The position numbers were made by a program, and so were the translations under genes. From NCBI GenBank assembly GCA_037893245.1, contig JBAIAA010000815.1, positions 888,501-952,500 on the forward strand: a stretch of DNA of 64,000 nt, read 5' to 3'. The notes under the pieces are model-generated. The model made no database searches. It was not told the origin of the DNA and was given only the letters and a program-made list of their open reading frames with translations. The first letter of the stretch is position 1, and the number at the start of each line of letters is the position of its first letter. This document shows, in pieces, positions 1-10,213 of the stretch. Origin of the DNA: Crossaster papposus. Lineage: Eukaryota; Echinodermata; Asteroidea; Velatida; Solasteridae.

Positions 1-737
1 GATTTTTTTTTTATACTCCCCTCCACACAAACCACCCCTAAACTGGTGGCCCAGCTCTGGGCCCAGGTATCAATGTAGCCCCCCGCCTCTATGCCAAATA
101 GACCCACGTATTGGTCTTTTCTGTGAACGGAATCCCCCGAGTTGGAAGCCACGGGTCACCAATTCTACAATCAGTCCAATGTATAGGCCCCAGGGACCTC
201 TTATTCAAAATTACCGGAGGGATCACAAAATATTAATGAGCTCGCGCGGGGGGCTGGGGGGGCTGGGGGGGGGGGGGGGGGGGGGGGACAGGCACGCATG
301 CAACGCAAATTGATGGGGGATTGTGGAAAAACGTATAAGCCCAAAGAAGGTTACTCTTTGCTTTATTGACCCTAGAACTCTTAGTTTGAGAGGGTTTTTA
401 CAGGTTAACGACATTAAACAATAGAAACCATGCACAAATTACGTGCAATTACTCCCAAACTGCTGCACGGTCTACACTTTTCCCTTCCAAAGAAAAGTAT
501 TTTAGTATTTTAGCAACTCGCCCAGCTGTGTTGCGCCAATAAAACCGGTCGAATCTCGCCCAATTTCTGTGAAAAAGGTAAAACTATCCTTGTCCCGCAA
601 ACACGACTGTTACAAGATGGTGGATAAATACCGTAACTCCGGCCAGGGTCAGTGGGGACCAATCACATGGCTTCTGGTCAACAATGACAGGGCTGTTTTC
701 CAAACCCTGGCTTCGGTTGTGTTCTGTTGTGGCTCTG
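1..737. other. Intergenic, no gene seen
   Basis: No splice-supported coding sequence was recognised. The only marked structure is a G-rich tract with 23 consecutive G at 265-287. Short open frames here translate that tract into polyproline and are not credible genes. Confidence 0.5.
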
Positions 738-948
738 GCGCAATGCTAAACTGTACGAATAAGGCCTCCGCAAGATGAAGCTTGTGTTTGGAAAACGGCC
801 AATGCGGCTGCGGCTTGAAATTATGCCTGAGTCTAATGTACAGCATAGACTCGTTTGTAATTTCAAGCCACAGCCGCATTGGACGTTTTCCAAACACAAG
901 CTTCATCTTGCGATTGCCTTATTCATACAGTTTAGCAATGCGGATTTG
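738..948. mobile_element. Palindromic MITE
   Basis: Two arms of about 95 bases (739-836 and 846-947) are near-perfect reverse complements, beginning CGCAATGCTAAACTGTACGA and ending with its complement. A loop of about 10 bases lies between them. The fold-back shape and absence of coding sequence fit a non-autonomous DNA element. Superfamily unknown. Confidence 0.75.
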
Positions 949-984
949 GGATGATTAGGGTTATAATTGATACAAAATACCCCT

Positions 985-1110
985 TTCTCTTGAAAACCAC
1001 ATCACATCAGGTGCCGTGATTTCACAGAATGCTTGAGACTGTTATTCACTTACAGTCGAGTAAGGTATGTATTTCAAGATAATTCAGTAGTTTTGTTTTT
1101 TTGACGAGGA
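985..1110. repeat. Dispersed repeat, also at 11065-11200 and 54618-54710
   Basis: The stretch with CTTGAAAACCACA and GTGATTTCACAGAATGCTTG recurs at 11065-11200 in gene A and, partly, at 54618-54710. All three are non-coding. It is probably part of a larger interspersed element whose ends were not found here. Confidence 0.6.
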
Positions 1111-1302
1111 CCACAAAGTCAAAGTGATCACAGCATGCTCCTGTAAGGCTTACAGTTCTCGAAGTACGGTAGTGCATTATCATCCTCATGTTTTCTTGTC
1201 TTGTACTAGGAGGAGCTGAGTCAAGGAGAAGATGTAGCAACCTGTCCAAGCTGCTCCCTTATTGTCAAAGTCATTTATGACCTGGTGAGTGGGAGGGGGA
1301 GT

Positions 1303-1329
1303 GGGGGGGGGGGGGGGGGGGGGGGGGGG
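1303..1329 (+). repeat. Poly-G tract (27 G)
   Basis: An uninterrupted run of 27 G, preceded by GAGTGGGAGGGGGAGT. Potential G-quadruplex and a likely assembly-error hotspot. Confidence 0.9.
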
Positions 1330-1489
1330 CTATAGGATCACCCTTTAGCCCCCCCTCCCCCCAGTTTTTTGTGCCAATCGTTTTGGCAGTGGTTATGTAG
1401 CCGGCACAACACATATATGCAGTGAGTGTTTTAAAAGACGTAGACATTTCTACCTTAACCCTAACCCCCTAGGCCTTACTTTGGGCTAA

Positions 1490-1915
1490 AGAACTGCGTA
1501 CTACAGAATACTACTTAGTATTTTGTAGCATTGGGTCTCTCCGTGACTGATGGTTGTGTGTGTACTGACAGAGTACAGATACTGCCAACTACAAAATACT
1601 AATAGTGGCAATACAGGTCAGTAATACTTACCTGGCAAAAAATGCAGTAGTCCAGCCTTGACCCATTGTGTCCCATCCCAAGTGACATTTTTTGCTGTAG
1701 AGTTTAGAACACCTTACACAGCATACATGGGCCATGCACACTCAGCAAGCAGAGGGACACAATGCTAAAAAGTACTACGAGTGCAATTAGGGGTGAAGTA
1801 CCAAATACTAAAAATTACTACAGTCATTGCACACAAGTCAGTGAGAGTACTGAGAGTGAGAGTACATACTACTTTTTACTACTAGTAGTAAAAAGTAGCA
1901 TTAGGTAGGGTTAGG
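1490..1915. mobile_element. TACTACTAGTA-type inverted repeat element
   Basis: The region is dense in TACTAC and GTAGTA words in both orientations and ends in the palindrome ACTTTTTACTACTAGTAGTA. A related stretch lies at 62770-62940. The pattern suggests a degraded palindromic MITE. Exact ends are unclear. Confidence 0.5.
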
Positions 1916-3338
1916 GTTAATTTTGTGGGTTTAAAGGCCTTCATTGTCATCGAGACTTGGGAATCATACCAAATGTAATTTCAGACCGTATTTTTTTCGT
2001 AAACAAAATTGACGAAAAACATGAGGGCATCAAATCTGTACAGCCACTGATCATGAGCTACACTTAGTAACGACACGGCCATGTGCTGGCTTGACAATTT
2101 ATTATGTTATACTGTTCAAGAAGGCGCGAGCTTAAAGGAGGATACACCAGTGGTAATTGCTTGAATTATCATGAATGGGTGGATTTGGGGGGTTGTATTT
2201 TATAGTAAATATCGTTTAGGGGCCGTTCACAATTATCAACATTTTCACAAGCGTACAAACCGTACACTTTTTTAAGACCCCCCTCCCCCCCTCCTAAAAG
2301 TGTACGAACAAAATGTTGATTTTTGTTAACACTACATGTACTTGTATGCAAACACTGTTATATGAGCACGGCTGTCAACTACTTCGTCGTACAGCTTTTC
2401 ACGGTCATTCCGCAACAATCTCTGGCCCTCAGACACGACATCTGCTCGTTTGCGTTGATCATTTACAACGCAAAGGCATAGCTACATGTATTTGTTGGTC
2501 GGGTTTTCGTGGACAACACATCCTCGTTGAGTGAGGAATTTCAACAATTTATCAAAGTAAACAGGACAGCTAGCACATTTATTGTCCGCCATTGTCAGTG
2601 CCAGTTGAACTATACATAAAATGTATGTGGCGCACACGTGGCCGCCGCTGGCCGTTAAAAACACGCAGTGGATACGTACATGGGTGTTCGTGTACATGTA
2701 CATTACATGTACATTATGTACTTGTACATCTACATTAAACTGCCGCGCTGCTGTACGTAGTACAATACGTTTATGCGATGCGGGCCCTGGCGCCACAGAC
2801 ATATAAACCTATAGACCGCCAGTCGTGTGCACAAAACCGTGATTTGCAAAGTATGGGCAAAACGACGCTTAGGCTGCACGGCATGCGCGTGTAGCTATAA
2901 AAAGCCGAGCGCGTATAATTATGCGCTTATCGTGCAACGCACTTTGCACGCGCATTCATATAATCTTGTACACTAACTTTCGTTCGACGGGCAACACACC
3001 GCGCCCTTTTTACGTTTTGTGCGCATACCGGGCAACGCGCTTAACACAAAAATGGGCCTAAAAGTGTTTATTTGAGGGTATCAAGATTGACACTGGATAT
3101 GCTTGATCTACATGGCATATGGTATAACCCTATGTAATTTTTTTTAAATCGATAAATGCTTTCATAGAATTGTTTGACTGGAACAGTTCGGGTGTGTACA
3201 AATTCCCTATACCGAGGGCTAAATTTGCCCATAGTTGGTATTTTAATCGGGTGCCGCGAAATCACGAAATCATCCTGTAGTTTTGAATAGGACCTGGCGG
3301 TCTATGTGTTTATATGTCTGTGCCTGGCGCGATCCGAT

Positions 3339-3385
3339 CATAGACATCTAAATAATATTATTATTTATTTAGATGTCTATGGATC
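3339..3385. repeat. Perfect short palindrome
   Basis: ATAGACATCTAAATAA is followed after a few bases by its reverse complement, flanked by GATC on both sides. A tiny fold-back inside the Harbinger-like element. Confidence 0.7.
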
Positions 3386-3522
3386 CGACCGGCTTGGCCA
3401 TGCAGCGCCCTCACTCGGCCCGTTGCGCGCGGCGTGGGTGGGATGAGCGCAATGCCAGCTGTGGCGGGCGGGAAAATAAATCGACATTTTTTTCAAAAAG
3501 CGAAAGCGTACGGCGGGCATTT

Positions 3523-3523
<1 letters not shown>

Positions 3524-3560
<37 letters not shown>
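3524..3560 (-). repeat. Poly-C tract (37 C)
   Basis: 37 consecutive C immediately inside the right terminal repeat of the Harbinger-like element. The left end has C-rich sequence at the mirrored position, so the G/C tract probably belongs to the element. Confidence 0.9.
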
Positions 3561-3843
3561 AGCGTACGGTTTGTACGCTTGTGAAAATGTTGATAATTGT
3601 GAACGGCCCCTTAACTGACCTGTTCAAATTTTACAATCATGTATGCCGAGAAAAAAACCAAGAAAAACGTTAGTTTTTAACTGGTATCGGGCAGTTGTGT
3701 TTGCGATTTTGACAATTACATGATATTTAGCGCAATCATTTTGCTGGATGCCTAGAATCATTATTTACTTTCAAAGAAGTAATATATTTCTTAATAGTTC
3801 GGCAGTAAATATTGACGATATTTGCAAGTGGTGAATCCTACTT

Positions 3844-4066
3844 TTAACCAGTACATGCTGGCATTGTTTTGACATTGACCGGGCCCAGATGCGGGCTTGT
3901 TTTTTATTAATCTCGATCCGAGACGGGTTAAGGCCGGAATCTGTGGGTAGCACACCCTGATATTTCTGGCCTCGCTCACTGAGATCTGTTTGCTGACAGA
4001 TATTTCCGACCTTGCTCGTCATGTGCTTATCCATCATCCGTTTTAAATTCTGGAATTACTGGTTAA
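3844..4066. mobile_element. TTAACCAG-type MITE, diverged copy
   Basis: Begins TTAACCAGTACATGCTGG and ends ACTGGTTAA. The internal words CTGACAGATATTTCCGACC and GACCTTGCTCGTCATGTG match the other copies of the family. It is the most diverged copy in the window. Confidence 0.65.
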
Positions 4067-4394
4067 TGGTTAATAACGTTGTCTAAAAGAAAGCCGGAGC
4101 TAGCCAAATATCTACTATCCTTCTTTTTCTACATGTTGTCATTGGACAGGAGGACTTCATGGAGGGAGAAGAGGTAGCAGCCCCAAGTCAGAAAGGACTC
4201 CAAGTTGCGTGACAGAAGGCCCCGAGATTCCTATCTCATCGTGTACAGTTTACATAGGCAGGACAGTGGTGGTCTTCAACAAGTTCAATGGGAACACCAG
4301 GAGCAAATTTCATGGAGCTGCCAAGCACAACAATTTGCTTAGCACCAACAATTCTTGCTTTATATTAAAAACATGTTACTAGCCAAAACTTCAT

Positions 4395-5731
4395 TAGCCT
4401 TGGTCAAGGCGTTCATCGTTACCCGTCCGTACGTACAGCGCAGCAGTAATCGGAGCTCAAACAACGACCTCACGCGGCCACTATTACAGTGTATATGTAA
4501 GGTAACTGAAGATACTTGATCGCCTTGGATCATTGGCTAAGTTGAAGTTTGGGGGGGCGGTGCTCATTATGCTAATAGATTAAGCTGACCTTTATAGTCG
4601 TTTTCTTTTTGGTCGATCGTTGCGTAGAAATTGCATAATTTGAGCTAGCGGTGAAAAGCTAGCTCGCAAGTGTTTACGAACACCGCCATCGTTGACATAT
4701 TTTATCAGAGAAAGTTGAGTGATTTTTACGAAGGCTTGTAGGAATTACACATGAAGATTTGAACTGTCTCAAGGCTTGATTGGTGAGGGTCGCAGTTATT
4801 TTCGCTCGTTTTGGTGGGTATTTTCTTGAATGTTGACAATGTTATGGTCAAAACTAGTTGTGTTTAGCTGCTTAGTTTTGAGTTTTCAACCGCGGTGACT
4901 GGAGAAGGCCGCGACTCTATTGAAACGTGTCGAACTCGGCCCTACATTATATCGCACGCATCTAATCCAGCGGCTCAGTAAAACGGTAATTAAATGCCTT
5001 GCCGGCTGAATTTTGCCAAGAAAATAATCTGAGGAGTTATTGAGGATATAAGACACTTGTCCCTGTTTAAATTATGATATTGCGATCACTTTGAAGGTTG
5101 GTTCTGCAGCCGTAAACATGCCCCCTCCCCACAGCGTTGGACCATGCTTGGACCATACAATGTGGCGATAACGCACAGACCAGCATGCCTGGGTTAATGC
5201 CGAACACGCTGAAAACTGACGCTGAGTACCTGGCCGTACGTGCGAGCTCCGAGCAAAATGGGGCTGCCTGGAAAATGACGGATTTCCCATAACCTGTTGG
5301 CAAATTCACAAAAACACCGTGACCACGAAGAAAGGATTCTAATGGCCTTTCGCTGCTCGGGTCTAAAATCTTCGAGGGATAATATTTTCGCTGCAAAATT
5401 CAAACAACACGACAGATCTTCGGACGACAAACGACGCTGAATATCTGCCATTTTGTCTTAAATGTCATGCTGCATCAAATTTGATGACGTCGGGATTCAA
5501 CCGCGTTGTGATTGGACACTTCACATCTTAGCCCCGCCTATACTTATCTGTATTCGCATACGAAGAAATGTGGCGCAAAATATAGGAAAAACATAAGATT
5601 TCAAAAACCAAAATTCAAGGCGAAAAAGTAGCCTCAGTTGATTTGCATAAATAGTGGCCGTATGAGGATGCGGGGCACGCGCACAGTGTATTGACGGACG
5701 GATAACGACAAACTCGCCTTGACCAAGGCTA
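4395..5731. mobile_element. TIR element carrying a RecQ-like helicase fragment
   Basis: Ends TAGCCTTGGTCAAGGCG and its reverse complement, with imperfect similarity continuing for roughly 45 bases (CCGTCCGT near both ends). It is flanked by the 9-bp direct repeat AAACTTCAT (4386-4394 and 5732-5740). The interrupted MITE confirms the insertion. Nine-base duplications fit Mutator-like or Merlin-like elements, but no transposase is present. The internal sequence includes the start of a RecQ-type helicase on the minus strand. Confidence 0.7.
5067..5451 (-). pseudogene. RecQ-like helicase N-terminal fragment
   Basis: From an ATG at 5451 the minus strand reads about 40 residues ending in a RecQ-style Q-motif region (SLEDFRPEQRKAI). 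One extra base near 5330 then shifts the frame, and the next frame continues with GVFVNLPTGYGKSVIFQA, a Walker A motif (LPTGYGKS). Similarity fades toward 5070, perhaps at a lost splice site. RecQ helicases unwind DNA during repair. This piece lacks motifs II-VI and is broken, so it is not a working enzyme. It lies wholly inside the TIR element at 4395-5731, which suggests capture by the element or decay of an element-borne helicase gene. RecQ assignment is confident; relation to the element is inference. Confidence 0.7.
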
Positions 5732-5780
5732 AAACTTCATGTGCTTTTCATGCTAAGCAAAACAAGTTGTGCTTTTGTAG

Positions 5781-6250
5781 CAGAAAACCATGTTGCTGCT
5801 TATTAAAAAAACAAACTATTTCACAGGGTCGGCGTGCTTAAACTTGCGTGCGCTCGGATATTTGTATTGTTACGTCACTGATTTAAGCAACTTTTTCCTC
5901 CGTGATAAAACCTCCGCGCTTTTCCTATGTTAACAGTCTATGAAACAGGCCGGTCATTTAGCAGTGCTTCAACACTAAGTCCTGGAGTGAATTGGCATAC
6001 ATGTACCACTGCCATGATCTGCCCTCATAGAGGGAGGGTTAAGGGAGCCAATTCTTGTGCTTAAGCAGCTAAATGGAATTGGCCCCAGGCATTCTTTAAC
6101 TGCATGCTTTAAGCTGCAAGAAAATTGCAGTTCTCAATAGGCTTGGGTTGAAAATGCCTGTCAACCTGTGGCATTTCCGTTTAATTATGGTCTACGTGCA
6201 TGCAGGGGCAAAAAATGTAACTCGAGTCGTTACAACTCTGATATAATTCA
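5781..6250. other. Intergenic, repeat remnants
   Basis: No gene seen. Words of the GGGCCAATTTC-type MITE (GTGCTTAAGCAGCTAAATGG, GGAATTGGCCCC) occur at 6052-6088. The sequence TACGTGCATGCAGGGGCAA is shared with 12560-12580. Confidence 0.45.
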
Positions 6251-6253
6251 TGT

Positions 6254-7855
6254 ATCCTACCTGTACGATCCCTTTAAAGGGAGAGTTAACCTTTTGCAAC
6301 TATGTAAATATATTTACGACTCAAATTGCTGTGATATTATTTCGTCTGGCATGCCGTCATTTTGAAAAAAATAAATAAAAGAAGTTAAAAAATGCCTTTG
6401 GCTCGGGCAATAACTTCATAATTTCATTTCAAAAGGTGGTTGAGATATTGCCGAAATTCTAGAGAAGTTTTGTCCACGCAGGAAGAATAATCTGCAGTGG
6501 AATACACAATCTAAGAAACGTCACTGCGGTAACTCTTTTCAGATTCAAATTTTTGGGGATAAAACGTGATATCTTTTTCCATAAACGCATTACACTATCT
6601 AAAGCTGCTGTACTTCTTACCAAGTTTTTATTGCCATTAATTTTTGGAGTAATTACCAAACGTATACGATCCCTTTAAAGGGAGAGTTAACCTTTTGCAA
6701 CTATCCAAATATTAATCAACTAAATTACTTGATGTAAATATATTTACGACTCAAATTGCTGTGATATTATTTCGCCTGGCATGCTGTCATTTTGAAAAAA
6801 ATTAATAAAAGAAGTAAAAAAATGCCCTTGCCTTTGGCTCAGGCAATAACTTGTCCCGGACTCTAAGCCGGTTTTAAACATATGTTCAAAACAGGCCAAC
6901 CCCATTTATTCCCTTATTCTTTAGATTTTGAAATCGTTTACTGCTTCAAACTAGCTCACTCCAGCTCTAAATAGGCTCATGACATTGGGAGAAATGCGAA
7001 TCTCCCAATGTCATGAGCTATATTTAAAGCTGGAATTTATACTCAAGCTACTTTAGTATGCAAAAGTTTGCACAACTGACAAACCTTTTTCTTTTTTTTA
7101 ACCAGTGGAATAATTTTAACATAGCCGAGGCGCGGGATTATTTTTAAAAGTGCCCAAAGATTGTTTGGTCTCCACATTCATAGGTGCAGATTTGAGGAGC
7201 CTAATTTGATGAAAATAAAACATGGTCTACGTGCATGCAACTCGAGTCGTTACAACTCTGATATAAAGTTATAAATTTAGGTAATGAATGAACATTTATC
7301 CTGATGTCGGGCATGAAGAAGACAACAAATTGATGGGTGTAATTATTGATATATTTTTTTTGGGGGGGGGTGATGTTGGTTTAAATCACAGTATATGTAT
7401 ACATTCACACATTAACAAAACTTTATCTCAGAGAAAAATTAACTGGCACATTCTTTGTCAATATTTAATATACATTTGTATTATATATATATTTTTTAAA
7501 ATAATTGTAACATATTTTATTGTATTTATTTGCATTTGTAAAAGAAAACAAATTAAAACTGGTGATTCTTTAGATTTTAATAACCCTAACCCTCTTGTAG
7601 TTTTTTAGGACTACCCTGCTAAATCCAACAGGCTTTAAAAGTGTAGGATACACTAATTGCAGCTATCAACATTTGTTATTACTGAAATATTAATAAATAT
7701 CTTATTTAAAAGTAAATAATGATTTTAGGCATACAGCAAAATAATTGCGCTAGATATCCTGTAATTGTCCTGAAAAATTGAATTTTATAAAAAACAATCA
7801 CGATTGCTTTTATTTCTAGGCGTTCTTGATAATTCATGTATCCTACCTTTAACAG
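6254..7855. mobile_element. Composite repeat, first copy
   Basis: 6652-7740 is repeated almost base for base at 11990-13095. Internal landmarks are the GATCCCTTTAAAGGGAGAG palindrome, a T-run/G-run near 7354-7370 and an AGGTAGG-type MITE remnant at 7634-7851. A shortened copy of its start sits at 6260-6410. The open frame at 7288-7608 is also present in the second copy, but it is low-complexity and AT-rich and looks like non-coding filler. Confidence 0.7.
6962..7040. repeat. Hairpin inside composite repeat
   Basis: CCAGCTCTAAATAGGCTCAT and GACATTGGGAGA are followed by their reverse complements. The same hairpin recurs at 12297-12372. Confidence 0.7.
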
Positions 7856-8191
7856 GGGCTTACTGATAGTCCAACTAGATTTGAGGACTCTATAAAATAG
7901 TTGGATTCAGCAGGGTTAGGGTAAAGAAAAAAGCAAAGTAATATTTTGGTGTTCGTGTACTGTTTAAGAAATCAATAAAGCTTGGTCATTTATATTGGAG
8001 AAAAAAGTGTTGTCTATATTAGGTTATTCACAGGAAACTTTCACATCGAGTAAAGCCTGGTTTATAAGCGCTACGATTGACGAATTGAACATTACAAAGC
8101 ATGCGATGCGAACATTTGCCGGAGTTGATATGTGTTCAACTTTTGCATGAACTGAAAATGTCACACAATTGACTGATACTGTATTACTAAA

Positions 8192-8226
8192 CCGATAGTG
8201 TAGTAACTTTTACTACACTATCGGTC
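8192..8226. repeat. Hairpin
   Basis: ACCGATAGTGTAGTAA is followed by its reverse complement around a short loop. Likely a MITE remnant. Confidence 0.65.
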
Positions 8227-8489
8227 AATTTCTGTTACATTATTGGTTTGACTGATAGTACAATGGGCCGTATACATTATATAAAAACTAGCATTTGCTT
8301 ACATCTGTATGAAGTTGTTGAAATCACATTATGCCTTTTCATTGCAGAGGGAAAAAAAAGACCAAAAACTCACGACTTTTCAATTATCTCAAATTATATT
8401 GTTATATCGTGTGTTGGATACTGTAATTTGATTGGTCTATAAAAACGCATGTCACAATCGTAGCATGATACCACATGTGTGCTAGTATA

Positions 8490-8651
8490 CAAATATTGAC
8501 TGCTTTGAGTGGTATAGTAAAACTATCCTCCCGAGGTGATCCATGGAGCATTCTATTTTCCCGAGGCGAAGCCGAGGGAAAATAGAATGCTCCATGGATC
8601 ACCGAGGGAGGCTAGTTTTACTATACCGCGAAATAAAGCAGTCAATATTTG
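8490..8651. mobile_element. Palindromic MITE
   Basis: Arms beginning CAAATATTGACTGCTTTG are complementary over nearly the whole 162 bp, around the centre CCGAGGCGAAGCCGAGG. Fold-back shape, non-coding. Confidence 0.75.
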
Positions 8652-8653
8652 TT

Positions 8654-8989
8654 TTATAACACCTCACTCACATATTCTGCACAATTTAAGCTTCCTGAAA
8701 GTATAGTAATGACAAAAAATCTCTGAATTATACGTCTCTCGATCATACGTGTACTTTGTTGCCTTGATGAACGGGTGCGAAGGTGATAGAGCAATGTTTA
8801 CGCAATGCACTGAAACACACGTCTGGGTTTCAGTCACGCTTTCGTTGCTATGCGCATATTCCTTTTTGCGTGGTATAGTCTTTTTGGATAGTCTTATTTC
8901 TCCATGGTACAAAATAGTAAAAATAGCAAGTGACACGTGCCGCGCTCTCGGCCAATCAAGACACAGAATCTGTGAGTGAGGTGTTATAA
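8654..8989. mobile_element. TIR element adjoining the palindrome
   Basis: Inverted ends TTATAACACCTCACTCACA, about 26 bases with one mismatch, bound a 336-bp non-coding segment. It begins three bases after the preceding palindrome, so the two may be halves of one composite element. Confidence 0.65.
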
Positions 8990-9107
8990 TCTGTGATATG
9001 TCATTGGCACCCATGCAATTTTCATCTACATGTACATTGTTGATACATGTAATAGTAACTAGTCAGATGATCAGTACTTTGAATGTGTGGTTTGTTCTTC
9101 CAGACTA

Positions 9108-9268
9108 GAGTACAGTGCAATTGAAAGTTAACCTAAAAATTGTAAATCTTTTTTCACATTTTCATTTCACAAAGTGTCGGAAACACTTTCTCCACACAAT
9201 TTCACACCTGTAGAAAAATGTGCATGGGAAATTCTTTTTACAGTTTTAACTTTTAATTGCACTGTACT
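9108..9268. mobile_element. Small MITE
   Basis: Ends TACAGTGCAATTGAAAGTTAA and AACTTTTAATTGCACTGTA are inverted over about 20 bases. About 160 bp, non-coding. Confidence 0.65.
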
Positions 9269-9299
9269 GCAAGTCACAAAAATACAACTATTTATCTGT

Positions 9300-9415
9300 A
9301 CGATATAACAAAACTAATGTTGCCTGCTGTGATGTGGGATATGATGTTTCTCGGGTGTTAACATTAACAACATGATAATCCTGCATCACAGCAGTCAACA
9401 ATTATAAGAAAAACA
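9300..9415. repeat. Imperfect hairpin
   Basis: GTTGCCTGCTGTGATG near 9319 pairs with CATCACAGCAGTCAAC near 9384. Non-coding fold-back of about 90 bp. Confidence 0.5.
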
Positions 9416-9538
9416 AAGTTATAGTTGTACATGTAGTATCTTAGTCAGTCTTTTTTTTTTTAATGAAGCACATATCACTGATATTGGTTACCTAACCCTG
9501 CAAAATTAGTCTTAAGGACTAGTTTTTAACAAGCATTT

Positions 9539-9960
9539 GTGACCTGTTCCAACGAAACCCGGACAAAGTCGCACAATGTGTTTTGTCACAATGTACTCCT
9601 GAAGTCATTTCGGGATGGATTTTACCATTTTGAGGTTTTAGGTTTTCCTAAGTCACTCACTATTAATCTACAATCTCCTCAAATTTGAACAAAATCCGTC
9701 TACCAGAAGTGTGTTTTTTTGTCAATTTTGTGAAACATTTGTGTATAGAAATAATACGCTTTTCTGAACTTCAAAGCTGTTTATCTCATAATTAGGTTGT
9801 CAGGGTTTTATCACTAAATCCAGACCCCAGGGAAGATAGGGTGGGGGTACATATGTAAATGATACATCATTTTAAAGCTGAGAACCTAGAGAATTTGAAA
9901 AAAGCAAAATCTGAAAAACTAAAAAGTCGACTTTGTCCGGGTTTCGTTGGAACAGGTCAC
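9539..9960. mobile_element. GTGACCTGTTCC-type MITE, copy 1
   Basis: A 422-bp element with inverted ends GTGACCTGTTCCAACGAAAC extending about 34 bases, flanked by ATTT on both sides. It is nearly identical to 22002-22422 and related to the interrupted copy at 13279-14121. Non-coding. High similarity between copies suggests recent activity. Confidence 0.8.
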
Positions 9961-10213
9961 ATTTGGTCTTCATTTTGGTGTATCACTCAGGTTGACACCT
10001 TATAATGGACTGTTTACATTGGTGACTGTTGTGTGGGTTAACATTGGAAATCGGTTGTAGGAAAAATGGGTTCAACTGGGTGAATTGCAGGGGTAAATAG
10101 AGACTGTAGGACACTGCTAAAAGGTGTATTAGTTACTTAAAAGTAGTTATGGTGACTCATTTTGCAGGATTGGGTCACATTTATGGTTTATAGCCTTAAA
10201 TTGTTATTTCCGA

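Larger units (their letters stand above)
2219..3610. mobile_element. Non-autonomous PIF/Harbinger-like element
   Basis: A 1392-bp element whose first and last 47 bases are identical inverted repeats starting GGGGCCGTTCACAATTATCA. It is flanked by the 3-bp direct repeat TTA (2216-2218 and 3611-3613). The uninterrupted host MITE is known from other copies and confirms a TTA target duplication. A 3-bp TWA-type duplication and G-rich ends are characteristic of PIF/Harbinger. No transposase was found. A second inverted pair lies inside (about 2788-2823 and 3293-3334), so there is nested structure. Confidence 0.75.
2132..3847. mobile_element. AGGTAGG-type MITE split by another element
   Basis: The MITE family with ends AGGTAGGATACACCATT is present as 2132-2218 and 3611-3847. 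The halves are separated by the Harbinger-like insertion at 2219-3610. Both outer ends carry TTAA. The right-hand TTAA (3844-3847) is also the left end of the neighbouring TTAACCAG-type MITE. Confidence 0.75.
4303..5780. mobile_element. GGGCCAATTTC-type MITE split by RecQ-bearing element
   Basis: The left part (ending 4394) and right part (from 5732) match the MITE at 53411-53653: ATTTCATGGAGCTGC, GCTTAGCAC, CAGCCAAAA, CATGCTAAGCA. The join is interrupted by the element at 4395-5731. Similar terminal words recur at 6052-6088. Confidence 0.6.

Noticed and set aside
7578-7595. Telomere-like CCCTAACCCT
   Set aside because: Only one and a half units, and the same words lie in the repeated element at 12938; not an interstitial telomere.
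7288-7608. Repeated 106-residue frame (also 12706-12951)
   Set aside because: Present in two copies of a non-coding composite repeat; Ile/Tyr-rich low complexity and begins in a T/G tract.
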